Assembly: GCF_904849725.1 (NCBI RefSeq)
Contig: NC_058521.1
Span: 559,570,176-559,634,175 of the forward strand
Direction of reading: 5' to 3'
DNA: 64,000 nt
DNA from: Hordeum vulgare subsp. vulgare
Lineage: Eukaryota > Streptophyta > Magnoliopsida > Poales > Poaceae
Positions 55,436 to 64,000 of this stretch are shown here, piece by piece. The translations under genes and the position numbers were made by a program. The notes under the pieces are model-generated. The model was not told the origin of the DNA, did not search any database, and saw only the letters and a list, made by a program, of their open reading frames with translations. Position 1 is the first letter of the stretch; every line of letters begins with the position of its first letter.

Positions 55436-57529
55436 TTATGAAAAACCCTTTGCCACAAGTCGAGCTTTATAAACGGTCACATTGCCGTCAGCTTCCGTCT
55501 TCCTCTTAAAGATCCATTTGTTCTGAATAGCCTTGCGGCCCTCAGGCAGTACCTCCAAAGTCCATACTTTGTTCTCATACATGGATCCTATCTCGGACTT
55601 CATGGCTTCTAGCCATTTGTTGGAATCTGGGCCCACCATTGCTTCTTCATAATTTGCAGGTTCATTGTTGTCCAACAACATGATTGATAAGACGGGATTA
55701 CCGTACCACTCTGGAGCAGCACGTGGTCTCGTCGACCTGCGTGGTTCGACAGAAACTTGAACCGGAGTTTCATGATCATCATCATTAACTTCCTCCTCAA
55801 CCGGCGTCGCAACGATAGAGGTTTCCCCTTGCCCTGCGCCACCATCCATAGGGATGAGAGGTTCGACAACCTCGTCAAGTTCTATCTTCCTCCCACTCAA
55901 TTCTCTCGAGAGAAACTCCTTCTCGAGAAAAGCTCCGTTATTAGCAACAAACACTTTGCCCTTGGATTTGAGATAGAAGGTGTACCCAACTGTCTCTTTT
56001 GGGTAACCTATGAAGATGCACCTTTCCGCTTTGGGTTCCAGCTTTTCAGGCTGAAGCTTTTTGACATAAGCATCACATCCCCAAACTTTAAGAAACGACA
56101 ACTTTGGCCTTTTGCCATACCACAGTTCGTATGGTGTCGTCTCAACGGATTTTGATGGTGCCCTATTTAAAGTGAATGTAACTGTTTCTAATGCATAACC
56201 CCAAAACGATAACGGCAAATCAGTAAGAGACATCATAGATCGCACCATCTCTAATAAAGTACGATTACGACGTTCGGACACACCATTACGCTGTGGTGTT
56301 CCAGGCGGTGTCAACTGTGAAACAATTCCACAATGTCTTAAGTGAGCACCAAACTCGAAACTCAGATATTCACCCCCACGATTAGACCGTAGGAACTTGA
56401 TCTTCTTGTTACGATGATTTTCAACTTCACTCTGAAATTGCTTGAACTTTTCAAATGTTTCAGACTTGTGCTTCATTAAGTAGACATAACCATATCTACT
56501 CAAATCGTCAGTGAAGGTGAGAAAATAACGATATCCGCCGCGTGCCTCTACGCTCATCGGACCACACACATCGGTATGTATGATTTCCAACAAGTCACTT
56601 GCACGCTCCATTGTTCCGGAGAACGGAGTTTTAGTCATCTTGCCCATGAGGCATGGTTCGCACGTGTCAAGTGAATCAAAGTCAAGTGACTCCAAAAGTC
56701 CTTCGGCATGGAGTTTCTTCATGCGCTTTACACCAATATGACCTAAGCGGCAGTGCCACAAAAATATGGCGCTATCATTGTTAACTCTAACTCTTTTGGT
56801 CTCAATGTTATGTATGTGTGTATCGCTATCAAGATTCAATATGAACAATCCTCTCACATTGGGTGCATGACCATAAAAGATGTTACTCATAGAAATAGAA
56901 AAACCATTATTCTTTGACTTAAAAGAGTAACCATCTCGCAATAAACAAGATCCAGATATAATGTTCATGCTCAACGCAGGCACTAAATAACAATGATTCA
57001 AGTTCATAACTAATCCTGATGGTAACTGAAGTGAAACTGTGCCGACGGCGATTGCATCAACCTTGGAACCATTTCCTACGCGCATCGTCACTTCATCTTT
57101 CGCCAGCCTTCGTCTATTCCGCAGTTCCTGTTTCGAGTTGCAAATATGAGCAACAGAACCGGTATCGAATACCGAGGCACTACTATGAGAGCCGGTTAAG
57201 TATACATCAATAACATGTATATCAAATATACCTGATTTTTCTTTGGCCGCCTTCTTATCTGCCAGATACTTGGGGCAATTGCGCTTCCAGTGACCCATAC
57301 CCTTGCAATAGTAACACTCTGTTTCAGGCTTAGGTCCAGCTTTGGGTTTCTTCGTCGGATTGGTAACAGGCTTGCCGCTCTTCTTTGAATTACCCTTCTT
57401 GCCTTTGCCGTTTCTCTTGAAACTAGTGGTCTTATTCACCATCAACACTTGATGCTCTTTACGGAGTTCAGACTCTGCGACTTTCAGCATCGCAAACAAC
57501 TCGCTGGGAGACTTGTTCATCCCTTGCAT
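55436..57529 (-). pseudogene. D gag C-terminus, protease and integrase, 697 codons open
   Basis: A long open frame. The zinc knuckle CYYCKGMGHWKRNC is near residue 73, the protease region SVFDTGSVAHIC near residue 118, the integrase zinc region HCRLGHIGVKRM..CEPCLMGK near 258-296, catalytic D in IIHTDVCGPM, and E in RNGVSERRNRTLLEM. At the second catalytic position the sequence reads FLRSNRGGEY, with Asn (AAT, 56381-56383) where Copia integrases have Asp. The frame ends at a TAA after KARLVAKGFS, beyond which the RT continues in frame. It is separated from gag by a one-base shift near 57530. Confidence 0.92.
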
Positions 57530-57531
57530 GT

Positions 57532-58068
57532 TTAGTTCAACACAAAGCCTTTATAGCTTGGCGGCAGTGATTGAAGGATTCTGTCAGTGATAGCCTCTTG
57601 CGGGAGTTCAATCCCGAGCTCAGCTAGACGGTTTGAGTACCCAGACATTTTGAGCACATGTTCACTGACAGACGAGTTCTCCTCCATCTTGCAAGCATAG
57701 AATTTATCGGAGGTCTCATACCTCTCGATCCGGGCGTTCTTCTGAAAGATAGACTTCAACTCCTGGAACATCTCAAATGCTCCATGACGCTCAAAGCGAC
57801 GTTGAAGTCCCGGTTCTAAGCCATACAAGACTGCACATTGAACTACTGAGTAGTCCTCCTTACGTGCTAACCAAGCGTTCTTAACATCCTGATCAGCCGT
57901 AGCGGGTGGTTCATCTCCTAGCGCAGCATTAAGGACATAATCCTTCTTTCCAGCTTGTAAGATTAGCTTAAGATTACGAGCCAAGTCTACAAAGTTGCTT
58001 CCATCATCTTTCAACTTAGCTTTCTCTAGGAACGTATTAAAATTCAGGGTGACTGTCGCGTGAGCCAT
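57532..58068 (-). pseudogene. D gag N-terminal part
   Basis: Copia Gag starting MAHATVTLNFNTFLEKAKL, with the conserved AWLARKEDYSVVQCAVLYGL and CKMEENSSVSEHVLKMSGYS segments. The 178-codon frame ends at a TAA (57532-57534) and the remaining gag starts in another frame at 57529, which fits a one-base deletion near 57530. Confidence 0.9.
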
Positions 58069-59308
58069 GATCTACAACACAAAAATATTCAAAGTGGACT
58101 TAGACTATGTTCAAGATAATTAGAGTTTAACTTAATCAAATTATTCACTAAACTCCCACTCAGAAAGTACATCTCTCTAGTCATTTGAGTGGTTCATGAT
58201 CCACTTACACTAGCTCAAGTCCGATCATCACGTGAGTTGAGTATAGTTTCAGTGGTAAGCATCCCTATGCTAATCATATCATCTATATGAATCATGATCG
58301 ACCTTTCGGTCTCATGTGTTCCGAGGCCATGTCTGCACATGCTAGGCTCGTCAAGCTTAACCCGAGTGTTCCACCTGCGCAACTATTTTGCACCCGTTGT
58401 ATGTGAACGTTGAATCTATCACACCCGATCATCACGTGGTGTCTCGAAACGACGAACTGTAGCAACGGTGCACAGTCGGGGAGAACACAATTTCGTCTTG
58501 AAATTTTAGTGAGAGATCACCTCATAATGCTACCGTCGTTCTAAGCAAAATAAGGTGCATAAAAGGATTAACATCACATGCAATTCATAAGTGACATGAT
58601 ATGGCCATCATCACGTGCTCCTTGATCTCCATCACTAAAGCACCGGCACGATCTTCTTGTCACCGGCGCCACACCATGATCTCCATCAACGTGTCGCCAT
58701 CGGGGTTGTCGTGCTACTAATGCTATTACTACTAAAGCTACATCCTAGCAAAATAGTAAACGCATCTGCAAGCACAAACATTAGTATAAAGACAACCCTA
58801 TGGCTCCTGCCGGTTGCCGTACCATCGACGTGCAAGTCGATATTATCTATTACAACATGATCATCTCATACATCCAATATATCACATCACATCGTTGGCC
58901 ATATCACATCACAAGCATACCCTGCAAAAACAAGTTAGACGTCCTCTAATTTTGTTGTTGCATGTTTTACGTGGTGACCATGGGTATCTAGTAGGATCGC
59001 ATCTTACTTACGCAAACACCACAACGGAGATATATGAGTTGCTATTTAACCTCATCCAAGGACCTCCTCGGTCAAATCCGATTCAACTAAAGTCAGAGAA
59101 ACTGACACTTGCCAGTCATCTTTGAGCAACGGGGTTACTCGTAGCGATGAAACCAGTCTCTCGTAAGCGTACGAGTAATGTCGGTCCAAGCCGCTTCAAT
59201 CCAACAATACCGCAGAATCAAGAAAAGACTAAGGAGGGCAGCAAAACGCACATCACCGACCACAAAAACTTTTGTGTTCTACTCGAGAAGACATCTACGC
59301 ATGAACCT
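58069..59308 (-). other. D untranslated leader
   Basis: About 1.24 kb without a convincing ORF, homologous to the leaders of A and B. It contains CACGTGATGATCGGAC-type words. Confidence 0.65.
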
Positions 59309-59309
59309 A

Positions 59310-59322
59310 GCTCATGATGCCA
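59310..59322 (-). other. D primer-binding site
   Basis: Minus strand TGGCATCATGAGC next to the 5' LTR, related to the initiator tRNA-Met primer site. Confidence 0.7.
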
Positions 59323-59323
59323 C

Positions 59324-61139
59324 TGTTGGGGAACGTCGCATGGGAAACAAAAAATTTCCTACGCGCACGAAGACCTATCATGGTGATGTCCATCTACGAG
59401 AGGGGATGTGTGATCTACGTACCCTTGTAAACCGTACAGCAGAAGCGTTAGTGAACGCGGTTGATGTAGTGGAACATCCTCACGTCCCTCGATCCGCCCC
59501 GCGAACCGCCCCGCGATCAGTCCCACGATCTAGTGCCGAACGGATGGCACCTCCGCGTTCACCACACGTACAGCTCGACGATGATCTCGGCCTTCTTGAT
59601 CCAGCAAGAGAGACGGAGAGGTAGAAGAGTTCTCCGGCAGCGTGACGGCGCTCCGGAGGTTGGTGATGATCTTGTCTCAGCAGGGCTCTGCCCGAGCTCC
59701 GCAAAAACGCGATCTAGAGGAAAAACCGTGGAGGTATGTGGTCGGGCTGCCGTGGAAAAGTCGTCTCAAATCAGCCTTAAAACCTGAGTATATATAGGGG
59801 GAAGAGGGGGAGCCTTGCCTTGGGGTCCAAGGACCCCTAAGGGTTTCGGCCGAGCCAAGGGGGGAAGGTCTCCCCCTCCAAACCGAGTCCCACTTGGTTT
59901 GGAAGGTGGAGTCCATCTTCCCTTTCCCACCTCCTCTTTTTTTCTTTTCTCTTTGATTTTCTTCCTATGGTGCATAGGGCCTTCTTGGGCTTTCCCACCA
60001 GCCCACTAAGGGCTGGTGTGCCACCCCAAGGCCTATGGGCTTCCCCGGGGTGGGTTGCTCCCCCGGTGAACTCCCGGAACCCATTCGTCATTCCCGGTAC
60101 ATTCCCGGTAACTCTGAAAACCTTCCGGTAAACAAATGAGGTCATCCTATATATCAATCTTCGTTTCCGGACCATTTCGGAAACCCTCGTGACGTCCGTG
60201 ATCTCATCCGGGACTCCGAACAACATTCGGTAACCAACCATAGAACTCAAATACGCATAAAACAACGTCAAACCTTAAGTGTGCAGACCCTGCGGGTTCG
60301 AGAACTATGTAGACATGACCCGAGAGACTCCTCGGTCAATATCCAATAGCGGGACCTGGATGCCCATATTGGATCCTACATATTCTACGAATATCTTATC
60401 GTTTGAACCTCAGTGCCAAGGATTCATATAATCCCGTATGTCATTCCCTTTGTCCTTCGGTATGTTACTTGCCCGAGATTCGATCGTCAGTATCCGCATA
60501 CCTATTTCAATCTCGTTTACCGGCAAGTCTCTTTACTCGTTCCGTAATACAAGATCCCACAACTTACACTAAGTCACATTGCTTGCAAGGCTTGTGTGTG
60601 ATGTTGTATTACCGAGTGGGCCCCGAGATACCTCTCCGTCACATGGAGTGACAAATCCCAGTCTTGATCCATACTAACTCAACGAACACCTTCGGAGATA
60701 CCTGTAGAGCATCTTTATAGTCACCCAGTTACGTTGCGACGTTTGATACACACAAAGTATTCCTCCGGTGTTAGTGAGTTATATGATCTCATGGTCATAG
60801 GAACAAATACTTGACACGCAGAAAACAGTAGCAACAAAATGACACGATCAACATGCTACGTCTATTAGTTTGGGTTTAGTCCATCACGTGATTCTCCTAA
60901 TGATGTGATCCAGTTATCAAGCAACAACACCTTGTTCATAATCAGAAGACACTGACTATCTTTAATCAACTGGCTAGCCAACTGGAGGCTTACTAAGGAC
61001 AGTGTTTTGTCTATGTATCCACACATGTAAATGAGTCTTCATTCAATACAATTATAGCATGGATAATAAACAATTATCTTGATACAGGAATTATAATAAT
61101 AACTATATTTATTATTGCCTCTAGGGCATAATTCCAACA
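59324..61139 (-). repeat. D 5' LTR, 1816 bp
   Basis: Same termini as 52219-54037. Confidence 0.93.
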
Positions 61140-61144
61140 CAGAC
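61140..61144. repeat. D target-site duplication, right
   Basis: CAGAC, partner of 52214-52218. Confidence 0.92.
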
Positions 61145-62540
61145 CCTGTTGCATCTTCTTCGTCAGACACCTCCTATTCAGTCCCATCCCACTGGTAGTC
61201 TCTAGCCTGCATCCAGGCAGCCTCTGGAGTGATGACATCCTCATAACCACTAGAGACGTGCACATCAAGTGTCCTCAGGAGGCGCTTATCCCGCTAACAG
61301 CTCCCCTTCTGAGCCACATGAGTTAGATACTGTCCTTTTGCCTGCATGCAAAACAAGGTCCTCATGTGGTCCTTCAGGGACCCCATCTGTTCCTTCAGCT
61401 TCTTGGCCCAAGATGGCTCAGCAGAAGAACGGGTCTCTGAAGCAGGGCCGTCCTTAGCCCCAACAGCAACAGTCTCCTCCCCAGTCTCCATGTGATCAGT
61501 AGAACGTGAAGTGGAGGTGTTGGCCCACTTCTCTTTCTGCCGCAGTTTGATGGGATCATGGCTGAAGGACTCTATGGGTGCAGGAAAGGCCCTGCCAGGA
61601 AAGGACTCAACCCATTTAGTCTTGATGTAGTAGAACAAGTAAGGCCCATAGACGGGAACCCTACGGTTGTATATGGCCATCTGAAGCTCACAAAACATCA
61701 CATTTGGGACATCGAGTGGCCCATTGGACTGTGTCTGTCCTTCCTAACACATCAGGAGCATGTCCACCATATAGGAATGAACTTCGTCTTTGTTACCAAC
61801 CCGAGGGAACAGAGTGTTGCGAAAGACCCGATGCATGATATCCAAGAAGGGAATGAGCACACCCTTCCTGACATACAAAGGCATCAGCTTGTCCTTGGGG
61901 ATGGTATCAGGGTTTCGATGAGGGCGCAGGCCAACATGGTTATGCAGCCCAGCGGAATTGATCTTCAAAAGCTTCATGAACTCAGCCCAAGAGCCAGTCA
62001 TATTCTCGCCATGAGTAATCCAGGTCAAAGAGAGATTGTCATCAATATGGAAGTAGACATAGACATAGAATTGAGCCACTACCTCTGGATCGAAGTCACA
62101 GTGGAAAGTGATGATATCCTCAATACCCAGTTGCTCAATCATACTCACGGCCTCTCCAAAATATGCAGTATCCTTCCGGAGATGATTGAGATCAGTCCAC
62201 TCCACTGGAACATATTTCTTCTTCTTAGTCAGGACGACATCTTGATAGATCATGACTGCTGCTTGGACCAGAACATCTCACCGCCCCTGAACTGGGCCCT
62301 CTCAGTGACATAAGGATTTTTCTTTCGGCGCCGCGCAAACTCCTTGAGAGGCATAGTGTCATAGTCAATGTTGGTCTCCTTGTCCTTCGATGCAGTCTTC
62401 TTGATATTGCGCTTCGGAGGATTGGAACCTTTCGGTTCTTCAGTGTTGTGGTACCTCTTCGAGTCGGTGTTGCGAATTGGGTTGGAACAACGGGAGCCAC
62501 CACCTGAGATAGGAAGGGGGAGGAGGGGCAATCCCTCCAA
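61140..62540 (-). pseudogene. H accessory (Sirevirus env-like) ORF
   Basis: Between RNase H and the 3' region of H, on the same strand. The frame 62540-62250 has a basic, lysine-rich start and KEFARRRKKNPYVTERAQF. A frameshift follows near 62250, then 62253-61744 (KYVPVEWTDLNHLRKDTAYF, HIDDNLSLTWITHGENMTG). In-frame stops are at 61744-61746, 61294-61296 and 61174-61176. The frame then continues into D's target site and resumes at 52218 with an acidic tail. Similar proteins are widespread in grass repeats as unclassified retrotransposon proteins. No signal peptide or membrane helix is evident, so 'env-like' refers to position only. Confidence 0.65.
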
Positions 62541-62656
62541 CTGGAACGGGAGGAGAAGCGCCGTGGAGAAAGATCAAATCTGGGGGAACACAAGGCAGAG
62601 AGGGAGAGCTCCACGAAGAAGAAACAAATGGGGCAGAGAAAAACTACCCCCTCTCT

Positions 62657-62940
62657 TTATAAACCCCCAGGGCACGAGCAGGGCGGTAGTACCGCTCGGG
62701 CCAAGCGGTAGTACCGCTTGCCACGGTAGTACCGCTCGAGTCATGGCGGTAGTACCGCTCGGGTCATCGTGGTAGTACCGCATGAAGCAGTAGTACCGCT
62801 CCCCCTGAGGAGGTACAGACGCTAGCCCTAGTCAGAGGTAGTACCGCTCTAGTCATCGCGGTAGTACCGCTCGAGTCATCGCGGTAGTACCGCTCCCCCT
62901 GGCGGTAGTACCGCTTCCCCCTAGTAGTAGTACCGCTCCA
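62657..62940 (-). promoter_or_regulatory. H internal palindrome array and TATA box upstream of the accessory ORF
   Basis: At least eight GCGGTAGTACCGC palindromes (arms GCGGTA/TACCGC around one base) lie between 62684 and 62935, followed on the minus strand by GGTTTATAAAGAGAGG (TATA at 62657-62664), 20 bases after the last palindrome. The first ORF ATG candidates lie 50-120 bases further on. The layout repeats that of the H LTR at 33978-34200. Confidence 0.5.
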
Positions 62941-63319
62941 GAACATATAGAAAAATTCCAGAAATTGCTAGAACAGAGAGAAAACACTACGGACACATAC
63001 CAGTCAGTACTGGAGAAAAGACAAAAGCGAAATATACTGACTGACAATATTATAACCCTCCTTTACTAGGAGGGAGGGGGTGGTGGCCGGAGCAACCTAT
63101 GTTTGAGACAAAAGGTATGACACCACGAATAATTATACTTGGGTTCATGACCAAAGCTCATCTTTGAAGCACAAGTGCCATCAATAATGGCCAATGTGAA
63201 AGGCTTGATCGATTTATGCATAATGAGGGGGAGTTCATTTAGAGAACAACACTCCCCCTATGTCCATGCCTACAACTAGAACTAGAGATAATGCGAAATG
63301 AGGTGCAGAGTGCCTAGTT
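62941..63319 (-). other. H spacer between RNase H and palindrome array
   Basis: Non-coding. It contains a PPT-like AGGGGGAGTG on the minus strand at about 63248-63257. Confidence 0.5.
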
Positions 63320-64000
63320 TCAATCCACATTACTTGAATCAATGATATTTAGCTCATGCCTTAACTCCCGGAACCTTGCTTCATCTAGGGGCTTAGTGAA
63401 AATATCTGCAAGTTGCTCTTCAGTGTTGATGAAGTGAACCTCAATATTACCACGCTTGATATGCTCACGAATGAAGTGATGACAAATATCAATGTGCTTG
63501 GTCTTGCTATGTTGCACCGGATTGAGGGAAATCTTGATAGCACTTTGATTGTCACATAGAAGAGGCACTTTTGTCACAAGTGACACCATAATCCTTTAAA
63601 GTTTGCCTCATCCAGAGCAAATGTGCACAACAACTCGCAGCTGTAACATACTCAGCTTCGGTGGAAGACAATGAGACACAGTTCTGCTTCTTTGAAGACC
63701 AACTTACCAGTGAACGACCAAGAAATTGACATCCTCCAGAAGTTGACTTCCTCTCCATACAGTCTCCCGCCCAATCTGAGTCAGAATAGCCCACTAGGTT
63801 GAAGCTTGCTCCTTTGGGATACCATAGGCCAAAGTTTGGGGTATGAGCCAAATATCGAAAGATTCATTTGACAACCATAAAATGGCTTCCTTTGGTGCAG
63901 ATTGAAACCGTGCACAAATCCTTACACTCAACATGATATCCGGTCTAGATGCACAAAGCTAAAGAAGGGATCCAATCATGGAGCGATATACCTTTTGATC
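63320..64000 (-). pseudogene. H RT C-terminus and RNase H
   Basis: Copia pol end. RT tail traces run from 64000 (CASRPDIMLSV) with a TAG at 63959-63961. RNase H follows: YSDSDWAGDC with CQFLGRSLVSWSSKKQNCVS and STEAEYVTAASCC (63851-63552), then in another frame VPLLCDNQSAIKI and ADIFTKPLDEARF (63589-63320). The shift lies near 63571 in a short A run. The rest of pol and gag are to the right of the window. Confidence 0.85.

Larger units (their letters stand above)
52219..61139 (-). mobile_element. D: BARE/Angela-like Copia element with nearly continuous polyprotein
   Basis: A complete 8921-bp minus-strand insertion in the accessory ORF of H. LTRs 52219-54037 and 59324-61139, perfect 5-bp target duplication CAGAC. 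Gag, zinc knuckle, protease, integrase, RT and RNase H occur in Copia order (integrase before RT). The polyprotein is broken by one frameshift (57530) and three in-frame stops (55436, 54833, 54248), and a catalytic residue of integrase is changed. By eye the LTRs differ at about 10 positions in the first ~265 bases. Confidence 0.95.
33242..64000 (-). mobile_element. H: Sirevirus-type Copia element, interrupted by A (with B) and D
   Basis: On the minus strand: RT end and RNase H (64000-63320), a palindrome array with a TATA box, an accessory ORF (62540 to 52158 across D), a tandem-repeat region, a polypurine tract (51629-51645) and the 3' LTR (51628 to about 33242, split by A). An ORF after RNase H in a Copia element is the mark of the Sirevirus lineage; the Triticeae Maximus type is a possible match. 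The 5' LTR, gag and integrase lie to the right of the window. The left end at 33242 (TGGTGAAAG) is my best estimate and could be a few dozen bases off. Confidence 0.7.

Noticed and set aside
1..64000. Search for tRNA, rRNA or other structural RNA genes
   Set aside because: Only tRNA-complementary primer-binding sites of LTR elements were found, no cloverleaf genes.

Overview
The window is typical intergenic DNA of a large Triticeae-type grass genome (wheat, barley, Aegilops or a relative). It is almost entirely nested transposable elements. The strongest evidence for this origin is a pair of BARE/Angela/WIS-type Copia elements with LTRs starting TGTTGGAAATATGCCC, together with Athila-like Gypsy elements whose primer-binding sites match plant tRNA-Asp. 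I see no complete host gene, no tRNA, no rRNA and no CRISPR. The species and exact repeat families cannot be fixed without a search.

Layout, left to right. (1) 1-8966: E1, an Athila-like Ty3/Gypsy element on the minus strand whose 3' LTR is cut by the window edge; gag, protease, RT, RNase H and integrase are recognisable but broken. E1 sits inside the 5' LTR of (2) E2, 8967-25458, a plus-strand Athila-like element with decayed gag and protease, no RT or integrase, and one intact 340-codon accessory ORF. E2 is itself split by (3) E3, 14969-23041, a complete minus-strand gag-protease-only Gypsy element with a perfect TGCAT target duplication. (4) 25459-25873: a likely host-gene promoter, leader exon, small intron and start codon, cut by E2. 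(5) 26868-29742: a Mutator-like/foldback element with about 160-bp inverted repeats, a 9-bp target duplication (8/9) and AT-rich repeat arms. (6) 29979-31880: an old ~370-bp tandem duplication interrupted by a LINE-like retroposon derivative. (7) 31981-33120: a small TIR element with a broken ORF.

(8) From about 33242 to beyond the right edge lies H, a minus-strand Copia element of Sirevirus type (accessory ORF after RNase H). Its 3' LTR was split by A (34221-51217, minus, BARE/Angela-like), which was split by B (38398-46996, plus, target duplication CCATC). H's accessory ORF was split by D (52219-61139, minus, target duplication CAGAC). The implied order on the right side is H, then A, then B, with D independently after H. 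B is the youngest by LTR similarity.

The most interesting recurring signal is architectural. In E1, E2 and H, the accessory ORF is preceded by sequence resembling that element's own LTR promoter region. For the Gypsy elements this is a CCACAAGCC/GGCTTGTGG stem-loop followed by a CCAGAAAAAATC-like motif. For H it is an array of GCGGTAGTACCGC palindromes followed by a TATA box. In addition, exact or near-exact extra copies of the polypurine tract lie just after the accessory ORF (E1, E2) or in the 3' non-coding region (E3). A second notable signal is that A and B share inactivating lesions, so a dead lineage was probably mobilised in trans.
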